A stretch of DNA of 10,879 bases, taken from positions 1 to 10,879 of the forward strand of contig CAZMLE010000106.1 of NCBI GenBank assembly GCA_964567045.1, written 5' to 3'. A program made the translations under genes and the position numbers. Positions within the stretch are counted from its first letter, which is position 1, and every line of letters begins with the position of its first letter. Origin of the DNA: JAFNGF01 sp964567045 (GTDB lineage: Bacteria; Planctomycetota; Phycisphaerae; Sedimentisphaerales; Anaerobacaceae). Shown in pieces: positions 1-6,350 of this stretch. The notes beneath the pieces are model-generated. The model made no database searches and was not told the origin of the DNA. It worked only from the letters and a program-made list of their open reading frames with translations.

Positions 1-2
1 TT

Positions 3-488
3 AGCGGCATCGCCATTGTCAATACTTACGTGCCGCAGGGTTATTCGCCCGACTCTGAGAAGTTCCAGTACAAATTAGCGTGGTTCGATCGGCTGCTGGC
101 CTTTTTCAAAAAGAATTTTCAGCCAAAAGACCCGGTTCTTTGGGTCGGCGACTTCAACGTAGCGCCGCAGGCGATAGACGTATATGACCCTGAGGCTTTA
201 TTAGGCCACGTGTGTTTCCGCCCGGAAGTTCACAAGGCGCTTGAAGCAGTAATGAAGTGGGGATTTGTCGATCTATTCAGGATGCACTGTAGTCAGGCTG
301 GCCAGTACACGTTCTGGGACTACCGATTGCCGAACTCATTCAAGCGTAACCTCGGCTGGCGATTAGACCACATTATGGCTACAAAACCTCTGGCTGAAAA
401 ATGCTCAGCCTGTTACATAGATAAAGAACCCCGCGCCGGTGAAAAGCCGAGCGACCACACCGCCATCATCGCAGAGTTTGACTGGTAA
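3..488 (+). CDS. xth: Exodeoxyribonuclease III, C-terminal part (5' end outside window)
   Basis: This is the C-terminal 161 residues of an exodeoxyribonuclease III / AP endonuclease of the EEP (endonuclease/exonuclease/phosphatase) superfamily, a cytoplasmic base-excision repair enzyme that cuts at abasic sites and degrades DNA 3' to 5'. The frame is open from the window edge (bases 3-5, in phase), so the N-terminal catalytic Glu and the true start lie upstream. Visible signatures are GDFNVAP (the metal/phosphate-binding Asp and Asn), GWRLDHIM (the Asp in the RxDxI-type motif) and the terminal SDHTAII (the catalytic Asp-His pair), in the order and spacing expected for ExoIII. Bacterial members run to about 250-270 aa, so roughly 100 residues are missing. 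The next gene has its own promoter and starts 117 nt downstream, so the two are probably not co-transcribed. Family assignment is firm; the exact subgroup is not. Confidence 0.93.
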   Translation, partial: SGIAIVNTYVPQGYSPDSEKFQYKLAWFDRLLAFFKKNFQPKDPVLWVGDFNVAPQAIDVYDPEALLGHVCFRPEVHKALEAVMKWGFVDLFRMHCSQAGQYTFWDYRLPNSFKRNLGWRLDHIMATKPLAEKCSACYIDKEPRAGEKPSDHTAIIAEFDW

Positions 489-553
489 TAAGCGGCCTGC
501 AATGCTTAATTCTTACAAACTTTATAAATCTTGCAAACATTTTAACTTTTCTC

Positions 554-582
554 TTGAGCTTAGGCCAACTATGTGCGATAAT
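554..582 (+). promoter_or_regulatory. Sigma70-type promoter of the toxin-antitoxin pair
   Basis: A -35 box TTGAGC (554-559) and a -10 box GATAAT (577-582) are separated by exactly 17 nt. They lie just upstream of a purine-rich ribosome-binding stretch at 589-600 and the ATG at 606. A start of transcription near 588-590 would leave a leader of under 20 nt, common for compact toxin-antitoxin operons that are autorepressed at the promoter. No operator palindrome was clearly visible. Seen in sequence; activity is inferred. Confidence 0.6.
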
Positions 583-605
583 ATAAACAGGAAAGGAAGG
601 CTGCT

Positions 606-851
606 ATGACCAAAGTGAGTATGACAAAGGCAAGACAAGATTTCACGAACATAGCCAATCGTGTAATGTATGGCGATGAGCGGATTTATATCAAAAAGAA
701 CAATAAAGCCGCCTTTGCTCTTGTTCCTATTGAGGACGTAGAGATACTGGAGGCATTGGAGGATCAAATTGACGTTCAGGCGGCCAAAGCAGCCATTAAA
801 AAAGGCAGATTTATTGGCCTCAAAATTCTGGCAAAGGAATTAGGAGTATAG
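606..851 (+). CDS. Type II antitoxin, Phd/YefM family
   Basis: An 81-aa protein resembling Phd/YefM antitoxins, which bind the operator DNA with an N-terminal fold and neutralise the partner toxin with a C-terminal tail. The start is set by a strong purine-rich ribosome-binding site (589-600) 5 nt before the ATG. Recognisable features are the N-terminal segment with 'KARQDFTNIANRV', typical of the Phd/YefM 'A(R)..F..L...V' pattern, the 'IKKNNKAAFALVPIEDVE' strand-helix segment (the family's 'I.r.gkp.avlvs..dy'), and a charged helical C-terminus of the toxin-binding type. The stop is followed 6 nt later by the toxin start, the classic antitoxin-first order. The pair is likely autoregulated through the promoter at 554-582. 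Family assignment is confident from pattern and context; the cognate pairing is inferred from adjacency. Confidence 0.88.
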   Translation: MTKVSMTKARQDFTNIANRVMYGDERIYIKKNNKAAFALVPIEDVEILEALEDQIDVQAAKAAIKKGRFIGLKILAKELGV

Positions 852-857
852 TCAGGG

Positions 858-1124
858 ATGTATCAGGTTAAGGTGGCAGAGGAAGCCGCCAAGTTTATCC
901 GCAAACAGGATAAACGCGTACAGCGTCAGATTATTAACAATATCAGGGCTCTTGCCGAAAATGCACGGCCGCAGGGCTGCAAAAAATTACAGGCCTACAA
1001 AGAATTATACCGTATCCGTTCGGGCAATTACAGGATTGTATATACAATTAGAGAAAAAATGCTGCTTGTTTTTATTGTCAGGGTAGCTCACCGCAAAGAC
1101 ATCTGCCGTCATCTGGGAAAATAA
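858..1124 (+). CDS. Type II toxin, RelE/ParE superfamily
   Basis: An 88-aa basic protein of the RelE/ParE fold. Members either cleave mRNA in the ribosomal A site (RelE) or poison gyrase (ParE). The hallmarks are the N-terminal strand and lysine/arginine-rich helices (to about residue 35), the 'LYRIRSGNYRIVYTI' strand pair, and the terminal 'VAHRKDICRH', which matches the family's 'v.HRkdvYr' ending. That ending together with the Arg-rich 'YRIRSGNYRIVY' core favours RelE-type RNase activity, but this cannot be settled by eye. The ORF starts 6 nt after the antitoxin stop, which implies translational coupling. It looks intact, with a length normal for the family. The downstream zinc-ribbon gene is on the opposite strand, so the operon ends here. 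Confidence 0.88.
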   Translation: MYQVKVAEEAAKFIRKQDKRVQRQIINNIRALAENARPQGCKKLQAYKELYRIRSGNYRIVYTIREKMLLVFIVRVAHRKDICRHLGK

Positions 1125-1178
1125 CCGGACCATCTCGACAAAATTGCAATCTCCGCCCGCCAACTCGAGCATTATTCT

Positions 1179-1418
1179 TTATTCTTTTTCTGGTTCAACT
1201 ACCCGGCAAATTTTCTTTCCGCAGTTCTTGCATGTTCCCGTGAGGATCAGGTCTTTGTTCCTCATTTCTGCTTTTTCCAAGACGATTGGAACTGAGCCTC
1301 CGCATTTTCCGCAAAACACATTCGCTAAAATCTTTTCCTGTGCCCATTGAGGAATCATCTTCCAGCGTTTTTCGGCTTGTGGTGTGAAAGGATCAGCAGG
1401 ATGAATAGGCATTATCAT
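1179..1418 (-). CDS. Small zinc-ribbon protein, function unknown
   Basis: A 79-aa protein with two CxxC knuckles: C36-G-K-C39 and C63-K-N-C66, with an extra Cys at 71. The knuckles are 23 residues apart and most probably bind one Zn(II) as a zinc ribbon. The N-terminal half is Pro/Trp rich ('HPADPFTP', 'WKMIPQWAQEK') and resembles a short DNA- or protein-binding linker, but I recognise no named family. The ATG at 1418 has a good Shine-Dalgarno (AGAGG) 5 nt upstream. That ATG overlaps, as ATGA, the end of a decayed antitoxin frame (1415-1566), so the ribosome-binding site lies inside the remnant. The position just downstream of an antitoxin remnant could mean it once formed part of that operon, but nothing in the protein shows toxin features. 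Confidence 0.7.
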   Translation of the reverse strand: MIMPIHPADPFTPQAEKRWKMIPQWAQEKILANVFCGKCGGSVPIVLEKAEMRNKDLILTGTCKNCGKKICRVVEPEKE

Positions 1419-1566
1419 TTTATCCTCTTATCTTTCTGCAGTGTATTTCGAGCATACTTCTGAAGTTTTCTAATTTCCCGTTTTGTATTCTTAACAGGTT
1501 CCCATCCCCCCGCTCATGCGAATCCAAAATATCCTTTTCTTCATTATTCAAAATCATCTTCTTCAT
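1415..1566 (-). pseudogene. Frameshifted, truncated CopG/BrnA-like antitoxin remnant
   Basis: Reading the minus strand from an ATG at 1566 (preceded by AGG with 6-nt spacing) gives 'MKKMILNNEEKDILDSHERG', the N-terminus of a widespread CopG-type (ribbon-helix-helix) antitoxin family usually continuing 'EW.PV.N...E...Y..YA..T..KDKRINIRIS'. At the G-run around 1506-1511 the frame breaks. Shifting by one base restores 'WEPVKNTKREIRKLQKYARN' and then 'TLQKDKRIK', followed by a TGA at 1415-1417. The expected 'GEW' is encoded here by GA-TGG, consistent with loss of a single base from a GAR codon. The match then stops exactly where the DNA-binding ribbon ('INIRIS') should begin, so the RHH fold is lost. 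The protein is therefore doubly broken. No partner toxin was found upstream. Family recall is from memory, but two frames rejoining into one familiar protein is strong internal evidence. Confidence 0.72.
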
Positions 1567-1828
1567 TATCTGCCTTATGTCAATATTTTATTTGCTCGTG
1601 ACGACCCATTTTGGATATTCAATGGTCGAAGTGTCATATTTCTTCGCTGTGGAATTCCGCTGCAAGACGGAGAGGTCCAACACTTGAACTGTGCGGCGGC
1701 TATATCAGGCATCCGCTGGAATGACTTGTTAGCCAACTGTCCACTGCTGCCGGTACACTCGTTAATTGTACTATTGGGACGCAAAGACTCGTCTCCTTCC
1801 TGGACACAGGCGACAGACACTCCCATGT
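1567..1828. other. Gene-free interval with repeat copy and GGCTAAC motif
   Basis: No convincing coding region lies in this interval between the antitoxin remnant and the 3' end of the aldo/keto reductase gene. Open frames exist on both strands, but they run through the repeat copy at 1605-1667 or into the reductase gene and have no ribosome-binding sites or family resemblance. On the minus strand the interval reads: reductase stop, 95 nt, GGCTAAC motif (1734-1728), about 75 nt with a loosely palindromic pair (ATTCCGC near 1653-1660 against GCTGGAAT near 1715-1722), then the repeat. No terminator with a T-tract was seen for the operon. Confidence 0.55.
1605..1667 (+). repeat. Dispersed ~63-nt repeat, single copy A
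   Basis: This stretch begins CCCATTTTGGA and carries the same ordered blocks as the tandem pair at 9361-9486: CCCATTTTGGA, TCAA, TCGA.GTGT, a shared TATTTCTT block, and a GGAAT(T)CCG end. Over the first 50 positions I count 39 identities (78%) to the copy at 9424, without gaps. The last block has one extra base. It is non-coding here. Confidence 0.75.
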
Positions 1829-2839
1829 CTATGTCACTGACCCATAGCGCGGGCCGAGACTTGACGCTAATTTTTTGCCATATTCTAAGAGCGCCGTGCG
1901 CTGCTCCTGTGAGAGCGGAGCGTACTTTTGGGCAAACTCCACGTTCTGCATGGCTTGTTGGACCGTATATGGGCCGACGACGGCCACGCTAACGCCCGGC
2001 AGGTCCAGTGCGTATGCAAGAGCCTGTGCCAGATAGGCAGGTTCGGTAGCACAGCCAACGTAGCCTCGCGGATGATTGGGAAAGCCGCCCTTGATGCCCG
2101 CATAGACCTTCATTGCTACGCAGCCGACGTTGCGTTTTCGTGCCTCGGGCAAAACCTTATCTTCAAAGCCATATATATTTCTGTCCGCGTAATTCATCAC
2201 GCACATCACCACGTCGATCTGGTCGGTCTGAATCATGCGGACAAAATTAGCCGGCCTATTGTGCCCCGATATCCCGATGAAGCGGAGCTTGCCGGTCTCC
2301 TTTTGCTTCAGTAGGTACTCCAGGACACCGTCCTTACTTAGGACTTTGTCTATATTCTTGCTGCCGATACTGTGGATGTGCACCAGATCAAGGTGATCGG
2401 TCTTCAGGACGCGCAGCGATTCAGTCAGAGAGCGCTCGGCCTGGGCTGCGCTATCGGTTGAGACCTTTGTCGCAACAAAGAGCTTGTCCCGCCGTCTTGG
2501 GATTACGTGCCCCAAGATTTCTTCAGCTTCGCCGTATATTCTTGCGGTATCGATATAGGTGACGCCCAGGTCGATGGCTTCACTGAAAATCCGGATGCCT
2601 TCCTCAACAGGGATGGGACCTTCGCCCACGGGTGCTGTGCCCAGCCCAAGTATTGTGACCTTCTCTTTGGTGCGCCCGAGCACCCTCTTGGGTAGTGCAC
2701 CGACTGACCCTGATGGAATTGACGTACCGGCTTCCTTCTCGGGTTCCGCTGCAAGCTGCGGCAGCGCAAAGGCCGCGCCCGTGCCGGCAATGACTTGGCC
2801 GAGAAACTGACGACGGGTGATTTCTTTGCGTGTATCCAT
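1829..2839 (-). CDS. Tat-exported aldo/keto reductase
   Basis: A 336-aa aldo/keto reductase, an NAD(P)H-dependent (beta/alpha)8-barrel oxidoreductase acting on carbonyls or sugar hydroxyls. Residues 8-31 form a twin-arginine signal (TRRQFLGQ, then a hydrophobic stretch ending near LAA). The catalytic tetrad is intact: D97 and Y102 in 'YIDTARIYG', K125 in 'VATKV' and H156 in 'VHIHS'. The C-terminal cofactor-binding segment 'AVVGPYTVQQAMQN' (286-299) is present. ATG is preceded by GAGG about 10 nt upstream. It is the last gene of a three-gene operon, 36 nt after the FAD enzyme. Tat export suggests folding with its nicotinamide cofactor before crossing the membrane, as known for glucose-fructose oxidoreductase. 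The substrate is unknown; a sugar-type substrate is inferred only from the neighbours. Confidence 0.9.
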   Translation of the reverse strand: MDTRKEITRRQFLGQVIAGTGAAFALPQLAAEPEKEAGTSIPSGSVGALPKRVLGRTKEKVTILGLGTAPVGEGPIPVEEGIRIFSEAIDLGVTYIDTARIYGEAEEILGHVIPRRRDKLFVATKVSTDSAAQAERSLTESLRVLKTDHLDLVHIHSIGSKNIDKVLSKDGVLEYLLKQKETGKLRFIGISGHNRPANFVRMIQTDQIDVVMCVMNYADRNIYGFEDKVLPEARKRNVGCVAMKVYAGIKGGFPNHPRGYVGCATEPAYLAQALAYALDLPGVSVAVVGPYTVQQAMQNVEFAQKYAPLSQEQRTALLEYGKKLASSLGPRYGSVT

Positions 2840-2875
2840 AATCTTTCTTCCTCAATGTGATTCGAACGGTTCTGG

Positions 2876-4270
2876 CTACTTTGCGGGCATACGTAGTTCG
2901 GCTTTCTGGCTGAGCAGCAGATTTTGCAGAACTTTAACGTCCAGTTTTCGCGGCGGGATGTTGCCTTTGGCCGCCAGCGCCGCGGCGCAGCCAGAAGCAT
3001 GTCCGATAGCCATCGCAGGGGCCATAGACCGAGCAGACTGAAACGGCGCTTGCTCAGATGAGATGCACCGCCCGGTCAATACCAAGCCTTCAACTTTCTT
3101 TGGCACCAGCGAACGATAAGGGATGTCAAAGCCCTCGTGGTCGAAGAAAAATCGCTTGCCATGGTAGCTCGGCATTGGATTGGAGCTGATCGCAATAACA
3201 TCGGGGAACCGCGTGCCCTTAATTGCATCCTGCTCGGTAACGACGTATTCGCCCAGGACACGCCGAGTCTCGCGGACGCCGATGCCCGTAGCAGTCTCCA
3301 GCAGGTATACTGATTCCATTCCCGGCTTTTTTCGCAGGTCCTGGACTTCGTCCCAGAGATTCAGGCGTGTCCCGACCTCGGCTCGTGTCAGATTCTCAAC
3401 ATCGAGCCCATCGCCGCCGAAGCCCGGGCCCCACTTTACAACCCGATCGCCGATACGAATTCCTCCGTAGGATCCCTCTATGTTAGCCGGCAGCCCTCCG
3501 AGGCGATACATCAGACTCATTCCCATACGGTCGCCTTTTTCCGCCGGGCTCATAAAAGGAGCGCCGGCTTGTGCGGCAACGTCACCATCACCGGTGGCAT
3601 CAATTACAATATCGGCGGCAAGTCCCTGGCGTCCCGACTTGGACTCCACGATCACGCCCGTGACTTGTGAGTCCTGGAGCATGGGACCGACGACCCAACT
3701 GTGCAGACGCAGGTTCACACCGTCTTTTTTAACCATATTAAGAGCGGCAATCTTTGCCGCCTCCGGGTCAAAGCCAATACAGTACGGCAGGTCACCCTTA
3801 CGCACATCGTGCGGAAACTGCTTGGCATAATTGTCCGAATCCGCTATACCGCCGAGGCGGACAATTTCAGCGATGTATTCGGCGGCGATGCCTTTAACCG
3901 TCTGGAGATGCTCGGGCGGCCGCTGATTCCGGAAGCCATTGTAGCAGGTCATAAGTCCTGCGGTTCCGTTGCCGCCCAGAAAGCCGTACCGCTCAATAAG
4001 CAGTGTGTTTGCTCCGCTTCGCGCGGAAGCCAGAGCGGCGATCAGGCCGCTTGGACCGCCGCCGGTAACAATCACCTGGTAACGCCCGACAATGGGCGTT
4101 TCCAGAACCTCACGATATGTATTGCCCGAGGGCTGCTTTGCAGCGCGGGCGCACGTTTGCGATGACAATGCAGACCCTGCCGCTATGCCTATCATGCCAG
4201 CAATAAAGTCGCGTCGCCCGATGCCTTGAATTCCGCTCAAAGCACAGGGTTTCTTTTGACATTCTGCCAT
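2876..4270 (-). CDS. Tat-exported FAD-dependent oxidoreductase
   Basis: A 464-aa flavoprotein of the FAD_oxidored (PF12831-like) type. A twin-arginine motif, GRRDFIAG (18-25), precedes a small-residue hydrophobic segment to about residue 44. The dinucleotide-binding fold follows: strand 'QVIVTGGGPSG' with GxGxxG at 70-75 and the ribose-binding acidic residue E93 after 'TLLI'. Further on is the family's second FAD motif 'IDATGDGD' (223-230), and near the C-terminus 'QSARSMAPAMAIGHASG', which packs against the flavin in this family. The ATG has AGGAG about 9 nt upstream. It lies 12 nt after the ADP-ribosylglycohydrolase-like gene and 36 nt before the reductase, so all three are probably one transcript. 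It lacks an obvious C-terminal carbohydrate-binding module. The reaction is unknown; planctomycete relatives are abundant and mostly uncharacterised. Confidence 0.88.
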   Translation of the reverse strand: MAECQKKPCALSGIQGIGRRDFIAGMIGIAAGSALSSQTCARAAKQPSGNTYREVLETPIVGRYQVIVTGGGPSGLIAALASARSGANTLLIERYGFLGGNGTAGLMTCYNGFRNQRPPEHLQTVKGIAAEYIAEIVRLGGIADSDNYAKQFPHDVRKGDLPYCIGFDPEAAKIAALNMVKKDGVNLRLHSWVVGPMLQDSQVTGVIVESKSGRQGLAADIVIDATGDGDVAAQAGAPFMSPAEKGDRMGMSLMYRLGGLPANIEGSYGGIRIGDRVVKWGPGFGGDGLDVENLTRAEVGTRLNLWDEVQDLRKKPGMESVYLLETATGIGVRETRRVLGEYVVTEQDAIKGTRFPDVIAISSNPMPSYHGKRFFFDHEGFDIPYRSLVPKKVEGLVLTGRCISSEQAPFQSARSMAPAMAIGHASGCAAALAAKGNIPPRKLDVKVLQNLLLSQKAELRMPAK

Positions 4271-4282
4271 AGCATTGCTCTC

Positions 4283-5521
4283 CTATCGACCACCAACTTC
4301 AAACTGTGATTTCATCAGCGTCACATAATCCTGCATCTTGCGGACTTTGTTTTGCAGGGCCGCGTACATGCCTTGAGCTGTCTCTTTGATAGTCAGGTGC
4401 GAATTAGTGTATGGATTGTTCCGTGTCCCCTCCTCCACCTTTTCTATCCACTCGGCCGGTATAGTCTTGGTGCCCGAGAAGGCGCCTGTCAGGCCGCCTG
4501 CAGAAGCTGCCAGACAATCCGTGTCGCGACCAAAGTTTACCGATAGGACAACCGCGTCTTTGACATTGCCTTTGGTCGCAGCGAAAACCGCCAGAGCTTT
4601 GGTCACGGTCTCATATATCGAGGAGGCACGATAACTTTTCATCCTCTTATCGGCACAATACGGACTTTCCGCATCCGTATAAACCTCATTGAGTTCCTTG
4701 CGCATGTCAAGTGGCTGACTGTATTTTGCGGCTATGTCCAGCCCATGCTCAATCTCTTTGCGAATTTCAGGCGTGGCATATTTTAAGGCCGTTTCTATGA
4801 CAGACGCCACCGTGGCATCCGGTCTCATAGCGTGCACCACCGCGGTATTGTATGCAGCGCCCCAGACAAACGAGTCACTGTGCGGCGGCTGATATACCCG
4901 GCCAATCTCATAGACGTCCCTTATTACACCGTCTATGTCACAGGCGTTGATCAAGGCAATCGCGTGAAACGAACGGGCAGTCGTATTCAAATGAGGATAT
5001 TTGCTTAGTGTTCCGAGCTGCCAGGGCGGCACTTTGCCGGATTTCGCCTCGGCAAGAAGCTGCCTGTCGAACGCCTCGGTCATATATTTCATCTTTTCGG
5101 GGTCCAGAACCTTCACCCACGTCTTGACCAGGTCGTCAGCGGTGATTCTATCCTGCTTTTCAATGATGGCTGTGCACATTAACTTCTGGCGTTCGGTCCC
5201 ATCTTCCGTGCTGCCGGCGGGGTGGTCCCAATCCACGTCGTAATGATGATAGGCGACAAACTTATCGAAGATGCCATACTCGCGGGCGATTCTATCCATG
5301 TCCCAGCCTTCAACGGCTGCCCCCATCGCAGAACCTATTCGAGAACCGGCTAAACATCCGTAGACCTTATCGAATAGATCCGACCCTGCCGGCCCTGCCT
5401 TTGTTTTACCTTTGGTCTCAGCAAGCCCGACGTGCGTCTGGCGGGCAAGTGCTGCTACGCCTACCGCTGCTACGCCCGCGCGGCGAAAAAACTGCCGCCG
5501 ATTCAAGTTTTTCGTACCCAT
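4283..5521 (-). CDS. Tat-exported ADP-ribosylglycohydrolase-family protein
   Basis: A 412-aa protein (ATG at 5521; a TTG one codon upstream is also possible) with a twin-arginine leader NRRQFF and a hydrophobic stretch up to about residue 34. From residue 48 it shows the all-alpha ADP-ribosylglycohydrolase (DraG/ARH, PF03747) pattern: 'GCLAGSRIGSAMGAAVEG', then 'GSTEDGTE' where T105-E106-D107 match the TDD metal triad, and 'NFGRDTDCLAASAGGL' where D333 and D335 match the second Mg site. Known members release ADP-ribose from proteins or related glycosides in the cytoplasm, using two Mg ions. Export through Tat is therefore unusual and suggests a non-canonical glycoside substrate. Glu replaces the usual first Asp of the triad. 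An AGGA motif lies 6 nt before TTG and 9 nt before ATG. It is the first gene of the operon. Confidence 0.87.
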   Translation of the reverse strand: MGTKNLNRRQFFRRAGVAAVGVAALARQTHVGLAETKGKTKAGPAGSDLFDKVYGCLAGSRIGSAMGAAVEGWDMDRIAREYGIFDKFVAYHHYDVDWDHPAGSTEDGTERQKLMCTAIIEKQDRITADDLVKTWVKVLDPEKMKYMTEAFDRQLLAEAKSGKVPPWQLGTLSKYPHLNTTARSFHAIALINACDIDGVIRDVYEIGRVYQPPHSDSFVWGAAYNTAVVHAMRPDATVASVIETALKYATPEIRKEIEHGLDIAAKYSQPLDMRKELNEVYTDAESPYCADKRMKSYRASSIYETVTKALAVFAATKGNVKDAVVLSVNFGRDTDCLAASAGGLTGAFSGTKTIPAEWIEKVEEGTRNNPYTNSHLTIKETAQGMYAALQNKVRKMQDYVTLMKSQFEVGGR

Positions 5522-5564
5522 CAATATCGATCCTTTCCTAACCTTTTTCTTTGCCCATACGATA

Positions 5565-5676
5565 CTGTCGACGAATTGCTGGCAATTGTATACGAAGCCT
5601 AGGACCGAGGCAAGTCCGCCGTGGGTCTGGTGCGGGGTTGACCGTCGCCGTGCCGGCGACGGCTAAACGTCGACAG
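5565..5676. repeat. 112-bp structured element bounded by 9-bp inverted repeats
   Basis: The element starts with CTGTCGACG (5565-5573) and ends with its exact reverse complement CGTCGACAG (5668-5676). Inside are a short palindrome, AATTGC-TG-GCAATT (5574-5587), and a strong GC hairpin with CCGTCGCCG (5642-5650), a 3-nt loop and CGGCGACGG (5654-5662). The centre is richer in G+C than the A+T-rich flanks. It lies in the divergent intergenic region between the Tat operon and the DUF296 lipoprotein gene, ending 97 nt before the latter's start. It could be a small MITE-like or REP-like element, or a structured RNA leader. I see no match to a riboswitch class I know. Confidence 0.6.
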
Positions 5677-5773
5677 AAAAACAGTTGAAATAAATTGTTA
5701 AATGTGTTGAGATGCGTAGAATGGAGGTCGGTTGGGCAATTAACAGGTGTGAATTCGATACGGGAGGTGCTAT

Positions 5774-6319
5774 ATGACGAGAATGCTTACGCGACTACTT
5801 TCGCTGGCCGTTATCCCGGCTGTTTCCGGCTGCGGCCAATTCGGGCAACGCTGTCCCGCGGAGCAAGCGAGCAAACAGAGTGCACTGGCCGCCGATGAGC
5901 CCGCACCAACCGTTCATACGGTCGGCAGTAACTTCAGCAAAATTATCGTCGTCCGGCTCAAAGTGGGCACAGATTTGCTCGACGGCCTACAAAAGGCGGT
6001 AAAACAGGAGAACATCAAAAACGCAGTTATCCTCAGCGGCGTTGGCTCGCTCACCAGTTACCGTGTGCATGTCGTCGACAGCACCACATTCCCAGTAAAG
6101 GAGGCATTCCCAAAGGCAGAAGGTCCTCAGGACCTGCTGAATGTCAACGGTTATGTAATCGACGGCAGAGTTCACGCACACATCATCTTCTCAGACCAGA
6201 CTAAGGCGATGGGAGGTCATCTGGAGCCGGGCACAAATGTTTACACTTTTGCCATCATTACTTTGGGTGTACTCCCGGACGGTGCAAACCTGGCGAGGTT
6301 CGACGATTGGAAGTGGTAA
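5774..6319 (+). CDS. Lipoprotein with PPC/DUF296 domain
   Basis: A 181-aa protein whose N-terminus is a lipoprotein signal: basic start (MTRMLTR), hydrophobic core, and the lipobox V-S-G-C with C20 as the lipidated residue. After a low-complexity linker to about residue 45, the rest is a PPC (DUF296) domain, known from plant AT-hook proteins and from stand-alone bacterial trimers. Signatures are 'NAVILSGVGSL' and 'GRVHAHIIFSD....GGHL', with H134, H136 and H149 forming the likely metal site. The ATG at 5774 has GGGAGGT about 6 nt upstream. Bacterial PPC proteins are usually cytoplasmic, so membrane anchoring outside the cytoplasm is noteworthy. It is divergent from the Tat operon and convergent with the protease gene, with only 31 nt between stops. 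The function is unknown; a sensory or metal-binding role would be speculation. Confidence 0.85.
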   Translation: MTRMLTRLLSLAVIPAVSGCGQFGQRCPAEQASKQSALAADEPAPTVHTVGSNFSKIIVVRLKVGTDLLDGLQKAVKQENIKNAVILSGVGSLTSYRVHVVDSTTFPVKEAFPKAEGPQDLLNVNGYVIDGRVHAHIIFSDQTKAMGGHLEPGTNVYTFAIITLGVLPDGANLARFDDWKW

Positions 6320-6350
6320 GAATATCCGGCTGCTTATTATTCAGGGACGC

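Noticed and set aside
522..767. An 81-codon minus-strand open frame opposite the antitoxin gene
   Set aside because: It overlaps the promoter and the antitoxin gene on the opposite strand and has no recognisable features.
1541..1568. A duplicated TCTTCATTAT string suggesting a short tandem repeat
   Set aside because: It is explained by the antisense of Met/Lys/Glu/Asn codons in the antitoxin remnant and is not extended.
1516..1992. A 158-codon open frame on the plus strand
   Set aside because: It runs through the antitoxin remnant's antisense, the repeat copy and into the aldo/keto reductase gene, which is clearly real on the other strand. No ribosome-binding site or family pattern.
5565..5676. 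The structured element as a known riboswitch
   Set aside because: None of the conserved cores I can recall (cobalamin, TPP, c-di-GMP, SAM, glycine) is visible, so it is left as an unclassified structure.
5685..5713. A promoter TTGAAA / TGAGAT for the DUF296 lipoprotein gene
   Set aside because: Spacing is 17 nt, but the -10 box matches only 3 of 6 consensus positions; too weak to annotate.
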